Shown here: positions 50,901 through 63,565 of the stretch, piece after piece
How the letters are laid out: each line of letters begins with the position of its first letter
Position numbering within the stretch: position 1 is the first letter of the stretch
DNA from: Mytilus edulis
Taxonomy: Eukaryota; Mollusca; Bivalvia; Mytilida; Mytilidae
Length of the DNA: 64,000 nucleotides
Assembly: GCF_963676685.1 (NCBI RefSeq)
Contig: NC_092345.1
Location: forward strand, 74,389,960-74,453,959
Direction of reading: 5' to 3'
The notes under the pieces: model-generated
What the model was told of the DNA's origin: nothing
Seen by the model: only the letters and a program-made list of their open reading frames with translations
Databases searched by the model: none
Program-made: the position numbers and the translations under genes

Positions 50901-51480
50901 GGAGTAGGTCCAGTAATACCCCTTTTTGGCCCCAAAATATAGCAGTTTTACAAAATTGTTAAAATATAAACTTTTAGTTATTTATTGGATAGAAGAATGG
51001 TTCTGCTACATAAATATAGGCTGTTTTTGACAATACAATGCACAGATATTGGGTACTAGCACCATTAAGTCATGCTAAATTACTGAAATCTTCACAATTC
51101 CAGCATTTTAGTTAAATTTTAGACGGTTTCCGTGTAAAACGAAAGTGGCCGCATTCGTGTTTATTCAAAATATTGAAATGGAAGTTGTATTTGATGATAA
51201 TACATAACATATATAAAGATTGAGGATAAACACGGATGCGGCCACTTTCGTTTTTGACAAAAACAATCTGAAAAGTGACATTTATTCGCATATTTGGTAG
51301 ATTTTTCATATATTTGAGCTTGAATCGGATCGTTTTTAATGACTAAATAAGTTAAAATCTTTCACATAAATCAATTGAATCATATGAAATAGACACTTAA
51401 GTGTTTAAAATGTGGTCAAAATCTTTCGTCAGATGAAACTGAAATTTGAGGCCAAAATCGGTCCTTACCGGACCTACTCC
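50901..51480. mobile_element. 580-bp MITE with GGAGTAGGTCCRGTAA ends
   Basis: Left end 50901-50916 and right end 51465-51480 are inverted matches at 15 of 16 positions. A diverged copy lies at about 21930-22560. There is no coding capacity. The interior contains a second inverted pair around gaaagtggccgcattcgtg and gcggccactttcg. Confidence 0.85.
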
Positions 51481-51879
51481 TTTTCCTTTTTTGTTAAACG
51501 AAAATCTCCTTCGAGTGCCTTTCACATTCCATCCAGTTAGCTAAAAAGGTTACGACCCGTAAAATCATCCAATGATCTTTTGATAACACAGCCGGCAACC
51601 GCACGGTTGATTAAATTTTGTTTATACAATGGGTTCAGAAAGGAATAAATTTCCGAAGAATTAGCGAAAAAAGGATTATCCCTCTATACAGGTATAAACA
51701 CCATACAGGGGTTGGTTCCCAACCTGTACAAGTCTCTATGTCTTCCTTAGTATTTTTCAGTAGTATTCTTTAATGATCTGAGATTAATTACTGTTTTGTG
51801 CAGCGTTGACTATATATACATTTAATCATATTGAAAACATGGTACACGGACATGGTCAATTAAGAACACAACATATAAA

Positions 51880-51981
51880 ATGAATGAAATTATTTTGTAC
51901 TGCATTAATATTGCATCATATTTTAAATTGTGATTAAAAATATGATGCAATAATAATGCAGTATAAAATAGTTTCATTCAT
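51880..51981. repeat. Near-perfect 100-bp palindrome
   Basis: The arms of about 45 bp begin atgaatgaaattatttt and end with its inverted form aaaatagtttcattcat, around a 12-bp loop. It has no counterpart in the paralogous copy 1 stretch, so it was gained there or lost in copy 1. Confidence 0.8.
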
Positions 51982-52425
51982 GTTATTGACGATGTTGATA
52001 ATGTAGCAAACAAATTTCTTTCACTTTCAGTGAAAATAGTAATGTTTTTGACATCTCTTTTCACCAAATTAAATGAATGTTCCCATGCTAAATATTTTAT
52101 TTGGAATAAAGTGTATACGCACATGTACCACGTGCGTCACATAATTTACTCTACAGAAGTAAATTGACAAAATCATCACACATCTTACAAAAACTAATTA
52201 TTTATTTTGGATATATGACAGTTTTACAAATAATGTGTGTGTCATTGAATATAAATTATGAACAGCAAAACCAAATGCTGATGCAACGTTCAACTGATAT
52301 TACAGTATTTGGGTTTTTTTTTCTTTGTTTACTATTACATAACTTTTGTACTGAATCTGTATTTGCTGCTCCATTAAAACCTTCCCATTTCGTTTCCCAT
52401 TTCGTTTCCCGTGTCATAAACTTAC

Positions 52426-52640
52426 CTTAAATTTCGTGCCGTGTGCAAACGTGTGCCATGTGAAGACAACAATGGCTGCTTCGCGTTTCAGTCCTTTTGT
52501 CATGTGAATTCACCAATCGAAATGATCGGAAGTTATACGTAATGAAGTATTGATTTTTGGAAAGACTTAATATTTTTTGTAGTTTGTCTAGAGTTGTCTT
52601 TCTTTGCATAATGTTTGAAAGCGGTAGTTTGACGTTGCAT
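52426..52640 (-). other. Candidate 5' non-coding exon and promoter, ZIP copy 2
   Basis: Paralogous to 6390-6595. On the minus strand it ends AAG|gtaagttta at 52426/52425, the same donor as in copy 1. The intervening intron would be about 6.7 kb (to the acceptor at 45688). Conservation with copy 1 stops at about 52640. Confidence 0.55.
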
Positions 52641-53530
52641 CAGACGATTGATTCTTCGTTGTATTTGGTTTTGTAGTTCAACTATCAATATTTTTTACTA
52701 ATAAACAGATATAGTACGGTGACCAGACCCAATTTTTTAAGATTTAATCGTCAAAGATACTATATGGCTATATTATATATCATTGGATTCGGAAAAATGA
52801 GTACTTTTGAAATATCGATGTCGTCAAAAAAAATGTGGTAACAGTTTTGCATAAAATAAGGTCAAAGATCAAATTCTGTTTTTATTTGTTTTCTTCCATA
52901 CTTTCAAAATTTGAAGATATATACAACAATTTAGGTTAAGTTTTAGAAACAGACATTTCTTCAAATCAATTAACAATGAATTATCTTGAACATTTTGAAC
53001 GTGTAAAAAAAAATTAATTAGGAAATCGATTTATTCTGGAAATTGGCGTTGATCAAACGCTTGATCTATTATACACATATTATGTTTAAATTACAGTAGT
53101 TACCTTGCCGGCTGCCATTCAACCTCAGCAATAAAGGATAAATATTATTATTTTACCCGAAGCATACTATCATGATTGAAGGCATGTTTTTCATAAGCTC
53201 ATTCATGTAATTCTTTAAATCTAAAAAGCACTCAATACCTCGAAAACAGTTACAATTCAAAACTCAAATCAAACAGATCCACACAACATAATTCTGCCAG
53301 GAGTATCTTCTGATTCATCTGTCATGGAACATGATTTGAAATATCTACATAATTATGACCGTTTACAGGAGAAATGCTCCGGACATGTAAAATTTTGTTG
53401 CGAACAAACAAATGACTTTTTTCATGAAGATTTCTCCTTCTATGAAAACACAAGATCCTGCAAGAATTCTGCTGACACATGCCCTTTGAATGAATCATTT
53501 AACTCTCACCAACCGTATTCTAAAATTGAC
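52641..53530. other. Intergenic, no gene recognised
   Basis: AT-rich DNA beyond the ZIP duplicon edge. A small frame at 53324-53593 has several cysteines but no domain that I recognise, and it overlaps the pseudogene on the other strand. Confidence 0.45.
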
Positions 53531-53538
53531 GGAATAGG

Positions 53539-55540
53539 GGGTTTAGCAATGTGTAATGCGGTCCAAATTTTTAGTTTGAATCGAAGTAAGTAAAACATGC
53601 TGCTTCAGTGTCGCCTCACGGGGAGGTAATCTGACTAAACTTACATCTTTTCGGGTGGCAAGCTTGATGCGCATTTGATAATTATTATGATTGGATGGTT
53701 TCAAAGAGATTTTTCAAATCATAAAGCTTTGGAATTGACTTTCACGCCCAAACAAGGGCTTCATCTTTGTCTATATTACAGAAACTCTAAAAACCTATGA
53801 AATAGTCGTGCGTGTCTTTGAATGTCTTGTAGAAAGTTTGATTACCTACTCCAAACAGAGACGAAGTTGTGTCGCATCCGGTAAGTGCATGTACAGCAGG
53901 CAATAGTTTACAAATTGTTGGGGAAAGACAGACAAATATACATGTAGTTAGTGAATGGTTGAAAATCTTCGCTCATCCTTTGCACTGCTTATGTTCCCCA
54001 TCTTTACCCACAACTCTCTTGTATGTCTCATATATTTATAGTAGTGAACACACATAACAATCACATTTATATTAGAGGTCCGTATGATTGTTCTTCCGCT
54101 ATTTCCCATTTCTCTAAACTTCGGGTCTAAGTTTAAGGCATTAAGTTTCGGCCTCCTCTTGATCATGAGTGCTAGAGAAGTCAAGAAAGCCATTGCTGTA
54201 ACAGTTTTGGTATAAATAACTTTAACAATTTCGGGATTTACACAACGTTCTGGCAATGTAAAACTCATATGAGGTGGAATCATAGGGGATTTGTCAAAGT
54301 GTTCCAGTTAGGAAAACTTTTCTCCTAAATAATCTGATGGAAGCGGTAGACTTTTTGCGGCGTTTCCTCTCGACAGACTTTATAGAGTTGTTCATGTCGT
54401 AGCGGTCAAAAACATCTGCAACATCTGCTTTTGTGTGCGTTGTAGAAATTCATTGGGACATATTTTTTTAATAGCTGCAAGGTCACCGAATGTTTTAACT
54501 TTTTTAACATCAATACATCATCTATTATGTAAGTTGTGAGTGATGGTGCAAAGGAAGGCAGGGAAAGTCCACAAGGACCTCAGATTTTAATTGCTTCACA
54601 AAATCAGACTTGCATGACTTTCTCATGGTGCCGTCATCTTGAAAAAGAAAAATTGGAATGGAACATACAGGGTGTGATAGCATATAATCTATGGTAACAT
54701 CATCTCTACCTTTTGTCAAAATCAGTGCACGTCTAAACACAAGTTATGGATTTATGAGACCTAAAAGTATTTCCCCCACATTTAAATTTAAGGTTTGTTT
54801 TTGTTGTCATGTTAGCAAACGTTTTTAGTTTTGCCTTTGAAATTGAACTATAAAACTCCGTACTAAGCTAAAGAAAGAGCACACGTGATGAAATGTTTAG
54901 ACATGTTCGAGCCTTTTCTCAACAGCGGTGAGCAAAGAATCTGGAATAACTCTTGTAGCATGCATTCTAGAAGAGATATTGATATGACATGGAGGATGGG
55001 ATTCCACAACAAAGGGATCCGATCAGTCATGGTTCTTTCAGATGGTCCACAATGGCAATAACATGTTCTTCATCTCTTTTCATTGCTGTTAATCTTGTTT
55101 CCTCTTGTGAATTTGCATCATTTCTAGCCCCTTTCAGCGTTACACAACTAAGGGATTCTAGGAAATGTCTATTAAGGGTCCACCTAACAAGCGCAGACTT
55201 TTGATTTGTTAAGCCTAAAGTGCCACCTGATCCCCTAGGCCTTGAGGCTTTTATAACATCTTTTCTGTTGCCATGTCGGTCCATGTACCGTTAAAATGTC
55301 CAGATTTATGTCTAAAGGCAAAGTAGCCATCTATAAAAGGTGATCTAATATTATCAGAAAGTTGAAGCATATCGAGTATGTAAACTGGCAACCACCTTCA
55401 GTAATTGGTACGGTTTGTAACAAAAAAATTAAGGTAACATTTGAGATGACGATCTGAAGGAAGTGACAAATTTCCATCTCGTTCTGCTCTAGCTGTCTAG
55501 TGCTTCAAGGAACATATCCCAGTATTTGAATGTATGTGAT
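53539..55540 (-). pseudogene. Broken copy of an uncharacterised ALTGCDTTS-motif family
   Basis: Minus-strand fragments appear in consistent N-to-C order but in different frames: SDNIRSPFIDGYFAF and GHFNGTWTDMA (about 55400-55270), then SRPRGSGGTLGLT and VRWTLNRHF (55284-55027), VESHPPCHINIS (about 55010), FRRALILTKGRDDVTIDYML (54740-54525), NVIVMCVHYYKYM (54283-53948), HALTGCDTTSSLFGVG (about 53900-53850) and LPPREATLKQHVLL (about 53625-53540). I recall this block order from large uncharacterised proteins common in cnidarian and mollusc genomes, probably linked to mobile DNA. Several frameshifts and stops make it a pseudogene. Its function is unknown to me. Confidence 0.65.
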
Positions 55541-56230
55541 ACAGCACATCCCCATTACTTATATGTCTGTATTTGATCTGTATTTGAATAGCTCCGTCAT
55601 ATGAGTGTTAGGACTTGTGTCTTGCTTGAATTGCTAAAATAATGCTTCTGAGATAAATGAATTTGATATTATTGATTAAAAAGGGGATGAAATATCATAT
55701 AAATGTTAATTATATTACATTTTGCGTTAAAAAAAAAAATGATAAACTTGAATTGAAACGTACTCTATTAAATACAAAATATTCGTATTCGTGTTTATCT
55801 TTTCCATAGACTCTTTAAAAACGGGTTAATTTTTCTAAACGTTATTTGAAATCGTTAAAATAAGGCGCAACAACAATGTATATAATAACTGAAATTATAT
55901 CACGGATGCTATTTTACAATGTAGACCTCAAAATTTTTCTAAGTCGATTTTTCGTTCAAGTAAACTAACGTACTTCAAAGTCCATTTTACGAAAATTGCA
56001 CCATACGATTTTTTGACGACAAGTCAAAATGTTGAGTTTAACCTTTAAACTATCAATACTGTGATTTTTAGCCGTATAGTCCGAATGACAATTAAACTCC
56101 TTAAATAAGCGACTTTTCCTGACTTGGTCACCGTACTAATAATATGGAGATTAGTTGAATACTACAAATATGAAAAATTAATATAATGTGGAGTCACAGT
56201 GGAGCATATGTTCACATCACTGAGGGGGGA
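55541..56230. other. Intergenic, no gene recognised
   Basis: AT-rich DNA without supported motifs. Confidence 0.5.
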
Positions 56231-56234
56231 TAGT

Positions 56235-56335
56235 TATAGTTATCAAAGGTACCAGGATTATAATTTAGTACGCCAGACGCGCGTTTCGTCTACATAAGAC
56301 TCATCAGTGACACTCATATCAAAATATTTATAAAG
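56235..56335. repeat. Third piece of the 23095 dispersed repeat
   Basis: It contains agttatcaaaggtaccagg, acgcgcgtttcgtctacat and actcatcagtgacactc, matching the family at 23095 and 26090. Confidence 0.65.
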
Positions 56336-56369
56336 CCAACCAAACAAGTACAAAGTTGAAGAGGACCTT

Positions 56370-56605
56370 TATCGGGACTCCGGGATCACAGGCACTATAT
56401 ATATAAAGGTATATAGAAGAAGAAAAAATCTGAGACGAGTGCCTGTGTCCGGGATCGCGTGTTTTTAAGCTCGGGATTGACCCTTTCGGGATCCGGGAAT
56501 TCTTTTTTCGAATTTCGGGATGTCGGGATTTAGATTTATTTAAATTCGGGACCTCGGGATTGCGTGTTTTTAAGCCTGGGATTTCGGGATCATGGCCCCT
56601 CCTAC
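56370..56605. repeat. GGGAT-rich degenerate repeat
   Basis: Irregular repeats of cgggatt, tcgggatc and similar words, with a larger duplication around gcgtgtttttaagc. The minus-strand frame reads as R/P/N-rich repeats and is not treated as a gene. Confidence 0.65.
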
Positions 56606-57519
56606 CCCCTCTCATCACTGCAATAACATGTTCTTACATTTATTACTTTTACACTGCCTTCAAATTGATACATCTAGAATATAGGGGAGGGGGGATAGCA
56701 ACCATACCGAAATTGAGGATTTAGAAACACATACAGTAAGAATAAACAATTATCAATAGATGTATCTTTATCTCAACATAAAACATAGCAAATAATACAA
56801 CTTAACATAGGCCTTATACATGTAAGTGATTTTACCACATAGGGTTAATCACATTTTCATATTTTTCATGATTCTTTAGCATATTTTCTTTTTAAATAAA
56901 TGTTTATTATCATATACTTAGACTAAATAACATATGATTTTTACTGTATGATAATAGCATAAAATTAACGTAAATTTCATATTTTTCGAATTGGTGCTTA
57001 GCGGGCTGATATGAAAAGTTTATCACATGCTTCGAACGTTATCACATGCCTTTCCGTAATGTTATCGCATGGCATTTCGGTGATACTCGGCAAATTCCGG
57101 AAAATACACCTCAATGCTACGTTTTCAGTGAAAAACATCACAAAGTAGTGTACAAAACAATTATTTGGATAGTGGAAAGTATATTGTGTAAAAAAACCCA
57201 AAATAAATGCATTTTTAAAAGTTTCAAACATAATTTAGAAAGTAACTTTTATAAAATCTGACTTTTCCAACACAGTGTTCATTATGTAGATTGTTAAATT
57301 AATTTTTTTTTGTCGATTCGTCCATATTAAAATGTTTTTCTTCTCTTTTGATGCATATGATAGAAAGATTTCATATCGAATGTACTAAATTTGGGGTCCG
57401 ACGTTCGTGAACGTTCACTCTTTGAACTTCTATTTGGGAACCACATGAAAGGATCTGTATTCAATATATGAATCTGTTATTTTTCTCCATTGTTGAAGCA
57501 TATGATAAAAAGATCATAA
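56606..57519. other. Intergenic, no gene recognised
   Basis: AT-rich DNA. The 56990-57060 and 57340-57520 parts share words with the hairpin that follows (tatgataaaaagatcataac), so this may be the body of one foldback element. Confidence 0.4.
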
Positions 57520-57642
57520 CATGTCATTTTTCATATCGCATGTATTATCAGCCCTCGGTCAATATCAGCCCTCGAGCCATGCGGCTCTTGGGCTGATATT
57601 GAACCTAGGGCTGATAATACATGCGATATGAAAAATGCCATG
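57520..57642. repeat. Near-perfect 123-bp hairpin
   Basis: The arms of about 59 bp contain catttttcatatcgcatgta and ttatcagccct; the loop is about 4 bases around atgc. Mismatches are few. It is foldback-type and non-coding. Confidence 0.85.
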
Positions 57643-59077
57643 TAATAATCTGATATTTCTCTCCGTATTATCTGTTTATTTGTAAAAATATTGATCGCTG
57701 ACATCAATATTTGAACACCGGTAAAAGGCTACTGTCGCTTTTATTTCTTTGTCAGTGTCTAGCAATGTGCAGTCCGTTAAAATCCTAGTTTTAGTTATAA
57801 CATATTTTATTTGCAAAAGTAGCAAAAGGGATTGGACACAAGTTATAAAACAACATTATTCTTTATATTGATAGTAGACTGCTTTGTCTATTGCCTAATT
57901 ATTTTTTTTATTTATATTAGTTACAAATATTTTTTAGAAAAGATTTTGCAATAGTTTTAACTTGCTTGATATGAAAAAAAGGAAAGAAACACACAAAAAA
58001 GACAGCTAGAAAAAGGGGCGGGGGGTATTTCCCAAGCCGGTTACGGGTTTGGGGTTGAAAGTGCAAACATGTTTCTAGTGTACTGGTGGGTGGGTTTGGT
58101 TAGGGGAAATATAAGGCTCCCGTTGTTACTGTAGATCAGTGTACGACCCTAACAAACTGACATGTTTACTAAATAGACAGGGCGATAAACCTCGTACGGG
58201 CGCATTTATGGATTACATTTTTTTTACACTTGCGAATACTTTTTTTAAGCTGTCTTCTGTTGTTTTACAAAATAGTTCCCAAATGACTTCTGCACATGCA
58301 TATTCCTTAAATAATGAAGCTATCTTAGTTGTATATTTCTAAGGTCTTTTTCTACGTTTTCCCATATTGCCTTTTTGTAGAGTAGGATCTCTCTTATTTT
58401 AACTTCCACCATTACCTATATAGTCGGGCTTGGTTCCATATATAAACTTTTAATTTTCCATAGTTATGTGTTCAAACGAAATAATTACGATTGCCATACT
58501 TGGGTAGGATTTCTACGGATGATTCCTACAACAAAAGTAGGCGTGTTATACACCACTTTGATGATAAATCAATTTAGATTTACGAAAAAACAAGTTTAAG
58601 TGGGGTTGACAGCCGAGAAATCGGCATATAACGGAATTTCGTTACCTACTGTCATTTTTCTAAATCGCGAGTTAAGTACCTTGTGTTATATAAAGGTGAC
58701 CTGAAATAGACAATACTACTCGTATTCTCATTAATAACAATGATGTTCTTAGAAGCTCCTAATGCATCAAAAGAGACTCGGAACTCGGATCCACTTCATA
58801 CAACAAAATAATTTAATAAGCCGTAATTTCGAGTTTAATATTATACGTATTTGGGTTTGGTACTTACAGAATATTACAACTTTGAATTGACACCAAAAGC
58901 TGTTGCATGGGCGTCATACATTTCTTGATCTAATTGTAGCAGACAGAGATAGGTCACCATAATTTGTGTTTCTCAATCGAAAGGACAAATAATTGTTCGT
59001 ACAATATCGTATTTTTCATGTGTGCATACATCATTCATACTTTTAGATTTTCAGTGTTCAAGTTTGGTAATATACCA
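57643..59077. other. Intergenic, no gene recognised
   Basis: No coding frame or repeat family is supported. Confidence 0.5.
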
Positions 59078-59252
59078 GGGGCGGATCCAGCCATTTTAAA
59101 AAGGGGGGTTCCCAACCCAGGACAAAAAGGGGGGGGGGGTCCAACTATATGTCCCCATTAAAATGCATTGATCGTCCAAAAAAAGGGGTTTCCAACCCCG
59201 GACCCTCCCCCTCCCCCCCCCCCCCCCCCCCCCAATGGATCCACCAATGTAT
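59078..59252. mobile_element. GGCGGATCC-type MITE with a long C-run
   Basis: It starts ggggcggatccagcc and ends with inverted atggatccaccaatg. A C homopolymer of over 20 bases (about 59212-59233) lies near the right end. It is the same family as 3540-3685. Confidence 0.6.
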
Positions 59253-59602
59253 ACAATAAGAGTCTATAATCATTAACATGATGATACTCATTAGAATACC
59301 ATGACTTTAAAATTTAAAAGTTTTTTTTAGATTTGAAAGTTTTCTCCTTTTATAAATAAAAATGCAGAAGTATTAACAATATGTCTTTTGTTGAAATGAA
59401 TAAAAACTTGAAAAAAGAATAGTATACACTTTCATACTAAGTGACTTATATTAATTGATTGCCATGTGCTTAACATTCAGTGGCAAATATTTCATGCATG
59501 TTCAGGACGATACTTATTAAAATAGACATATCATCAATAACAGGACATGACGATTGATAGAAATCGTATTCTTGTAGAAAACTTTACTGCCAGTGTACAC
59601 AG

Positions 59603-60998
59603 TCTATGGAAGAAGTGAGATAAACGCGTTTCTTATAGAAATAGCGATATTGTCTTATATGAACTAGTTGCATTGTGGGAAATCTCAGACGATTTTGTTT
59701 TTACATTTGTATGAAGAAATTAAGGTTTCTTGGTAATTAAGTAAGGACTATTCTTCTTTCAACAGGGTAATATTTAACACACGTCTTCCTGTATAACTGT
59801 CATGAATTGAGTTATATAATAACAAGCATGTGAAAGATTTGAGTTTGTAAAAATTGGCGCTCCTTATCATGTTGAAAAATTATGTTTTTACCTATTAATT
59901 GATACTAAATTGACAGTGTAAACAACCTGCTTAGTCGATTATTTTCGATCATATGGTTATACCGAGTTATCATATTACCAGTAATGACGCATGCTATTGC
60001 GCATTTAAATGAGGCTACTGTGAATATTCCACCGAAATATTTGATTCTATGATGAGTCATGCTGTAAATGTCCACAATGACAAGCAAATATTATTTCTTA
60101 AGAGAAAAAAAAAAGAAAAATATTTTCAAATGATTTTTTAAGAAAAACGTACAATTATTGTTTTCCCGAACTTTGAAGATACCAATCTAACTAAAATATA
60201 GATCTCATATGTAGTGTAACGAAATCAGAGATCTATATTTTAATTAGATTGTGAAGAATACCATCTTTCATCCTTGTATAAAGAACTAAAACAAGTAATG
60301 AAAATCCAATTCAGCAGCCTCAGACTATAAATAAAACAACTGCAGATACCATGAATGAAAATATTGTCAAACAGAAGATGTATTAGAATTATTTTAGGTT
60401 CTGATTTTTCTTTTTTCCAAACATATTGTGCATATTGTTGTTGCAAAATGATGCCCCTTTATGGGATTTTGATTAGAATAATAAAATCATTATTCTTATT
60501 ATTATTAACATTAAAAAAAAACCTTGTTAACAAGGAAAACAGTTCTAATTGGATACCAAAGACTTTTCCCGATTGAAAGATGCTAACAAAACATATTGAA
60601 GCTTAACAGTGACATTGAAGCTGCTTTTTGCCATACGATGTTACTGTACATATATAGTGACATTAAAAAAGTTCTGCTATCATATTTTAAAAGTATCTCA
60701 TTCATATTACAATTCAAAGCATTTATTTGTTAATGTACATTAGAAAATCACAGCACCTCAAATTTTACACAAACTTTTGGCTTTTTACTTACAGTTGAAT
60801 ATATAATTAGACTTGATTTTTGTTTGTATATGAACAATATATTTACAAGTTGGTATTTTCTCAGCAAAACATATTTTTCATTGCCAAAAAAAACCCAAAT
60901 ACTTTCTCATTGAGTGTTTGCATATTTACAATTTCACATTAAGACAATATCGCTATTTCATATACGAAACGTTTTTATCGATTCGCTTCTTCCATAGA
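59603..60998. mobile_element. Inverted-repeat-bounded 1.4-kb segment
   Basis: 59603-59657 and 60940-60998 are inverted partners: both carry tctatggaagaag, tttc and gaaatagcgatattgtctta in order, with a few small gaps. It encloses AT-rich DNA and a 67-bp hairpin at 60184-60250 (aatctaactaaaatatagat and its inverse). No ORF of note is found inside. Confidence 0.6.
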
Positions 60999-61414
60999 AT
61001 GGCACATGTGAATATTTTATAATGAAATTATAATGTAGTGAAAAAAAATCAATGTCAGTGAATATCTAAGTATACCCTGTCCAGTAGATGACCGATTACC
61101 CACCTTATTATTCATGTACATGGACAGTATACATGTATAATTTCTCTCAAGGTAAATTACAACTTATCCAGGCATTACAAAGTCAACCAAATTAGGCCAT
61201 ACTATTCCTATTTGAATAACATGTGAGGGTCATCAGTTGTAAACAGTGACCACCATCTTCCTTTACTTATATCACTAGTTGTGGACGTACATAATCATGG
61301 TTGATAGAAAACCTGGACATTCACTTTAAAGCTTTACACTCGCATTGATAGTAATCTAATGGCTTGATATTTCAATAACAGCAATATACCTGGAATGTAA
61401 TTTTAGATATAATC

Positions 61415-61453
61415 ATGACATTTTTAGAATTTTGTGGAAATTCGACATTTTGG
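61415..61453 (+). CDS. Candidate short first coding exon A
   Basis: An ATG opens 13 codons, MTFLEFCGNSTFW, ending exactly at a consensus donor (tgg|gtaagta). A near-identical 13-codon unit lies 1 kb downstream. Over the 39 bases the two differ at only a few positions, two of them silent and one T-to-S, while the flanks are much less similar. N-S-T is an N-glycosylation sequon, which fits an extracellular N-terminus of a membrane protein; the rest of the gene would lie to the right of the window. I do not recognise the family. Confidence 0.4.
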
Positions 61454-62430
61454 GTAAGTAAATGTGTGTTTGTTTTACGCTATTAATTCGAGTAAATGTG
61501 TGTTTATTTTACACTATTCATTCGATGTTTAACTCTGTGCCACATCTATTGTTATTTTTAGACAAACATAATTTCAGATGATAAGGTGAAGGTTAAAAAA
61601 CCTCAATTACATACTTGATTTTTTTTAAAGCAAAATGATACATCACTTTCAACTAAAATTTTACAATAAATTCCGAATACATAATGCAAATTAACCAAAA
61701 CATTTAAACCGTAACGAAACATGATTTATCGAACGATAAACCGTTCTACCTTGAAGGCTCATAAAATTTTGGTACTAGTTTTGGTAGACACGTTACAGGC
61801 AAGACTTTCAGTAAAAAATGTTTGTGTAAGAACCGTGCTATCGAACAAGAACTTTTAAAGACGTCCATTCATAAAATAAGCTCTTAATTAAATGTAGTTT
61901 CAATAAATACAAAGTGTACTATGTTCCTTTTTTCTTTTATGATAAAGGACTATATGTTGATGGTGTTGTATTTTTTTTTATCTTAAATATATGTAATTTG
62001 CAAGACACAAACTGTATATTGCTTAATGTCAGTAGAGATATTATTCTAATCATTCATTATTAGTTATTACTACACTAGTAGGAGACTGTGTTCAGGTTAA
62101 GCTATCGTTTATCCGTAGGGCTACAGGACCTAGTAGGTTTTAGTTGTAGTCTGAAATCAGATCCTTTTTCAAAATTAAAAAAGAGGATTATCTCTAAGGA
62201 AGTAATTATATTGTACCTAAAAATAAAATTGTAGGGAAATAAAAATGAAAACAAGGCATCAAAAGGACAATCAAATGTCAAAAGTTGAAAAAAATATTAC
62301 CAGACCAAATTAAACAAAACAAAGACATTTGCATGTTTAATCTAAAATAAAGATGTTTCATGAATGAAAAAAATATGCAGCTTACTGTTAAATCGATACT
62401 ATAATTAAAATGCAACTGTGACCCATGAAC

Positions 62431-62469
62431 ATGACGTTTTTAGAATTTTGTGGAAATTCTTCATTTTGG
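62431..62469 (+). CDS. Candidate short first coding exon B
   Basis: Reads MTFLEFCGNSSFW and ends at tgg|gtgagta. It matches exon A at 61415 and keeps both the sequon and the donor. The two could be alternative first exons of one gene or first exons of tandem gene copies. No downstream exon of either was recognised in this window. Confidence 0.4.
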
Positions 62470-62789
62470 GTGAGTAACAATATTTACTATAATTGTGTTT
62501 CTGCTTAACACTATTGATTTGAATTAATTTAAATTGAATGCAAACAGAGATGAATTTACATCACATCAATTTGATGATGATGATTTAACCCCCCGATATA
62601 AAATATCAACGTCAAGAATAGTACGGTGTGAGTGATATTTAGGTATTCCAGAAATACAAGAAGATATTGCAAATTGGCCTTTGCTCAAGGTTGAGGACTA
62701 GATTTATCATTAGTGCGGGAATAACAGTATCCGTGGAAAAAAAGAACTTTAACAAAAGACACAACGTCGACCGAGATTGATCATTTGAA

Positions 62790-63565
62790 CGGACTGTCTG
62801 TCATTATATGCTGTGTGAACGGACTGTCTGTCACTCTATGCTGTGTGAACATACTGTCTGTCATTCTATGTTGAGTAAACGTCTGTAATTCTATGCTGTG
62901 TGAACGGACTGTCTGTCATTCTACGCTGTGTAAACGTCTGTCATTCTCTGTTGTGTGAACGGACTGTCTGTCATTCTATGTTGAGTAAAAGTCCATCATG
63001 CTATGCTGTGTCAACGGACTGTCTGAAATTCTATGCTGTGTAAATGTCTGTCATTCTATGCTGTGTGAACGAACTGTCTGTCATTATATGCTGTGTAAAC
63101 GTCCGTCATTCTATGTTGTGTGAACGGACTGTCTGTCATTCTATGTTGTGTGAACGTTCTGTCTGCCATTCTATGCTGTGTGAACAGACCGTCTGTCTTT
63201 CTTTGCTATGTGAACGGACTGTCTGTCATTTTATGCTGTGTGAACGGAATGTCTGTCATTCTATTCTGTCTAAACGGATTGTCTGTCACCCTATGCTGTG
63301 TGAAAGGACTGTCTGTCATTATATGCTGTGTAAACGTCCGTCATTCTATTTTGTGTAAACGGGCTGTCTGTCATTCTATGTTGTGTGAATGGACTGTCTG
63401 TCATATTATGCTTTGTAAACGGACTGTCTGTCATTCTATGCTGTGTGAATGGATTGTCTGTCATTCTATATTGTGTGAACATACTGTCTGTTCTTCTAAG
63501 CTGTGTAAACGGATTGTCTGTCATTCCATACTTTGTAAACGTCCGTCATTCTATGTTGTGTGACG
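62790..63565. repeat. 30-bp minisatellite
   Basis: About 25 units of ggactgtctgtcattctatg followed by ctgtgtgaac, with some shortened units (gtccgtcattctatg). The basic unit is a multiple of three, so both strands show long repetitive frames. They carry no protein signature and I do not call them genes. Confidence 0.9.

Noticed and set aside
56328-56618. 96-codon minus-strand frame rich in R, P and N
   Set aside because: It is a translation of the degenerate GGGAT repeat.
62790-63565. CRISPR-like array
   Set aside because: Units are contiguous with no unique spacers; this is a eukaryotic minisatellite.
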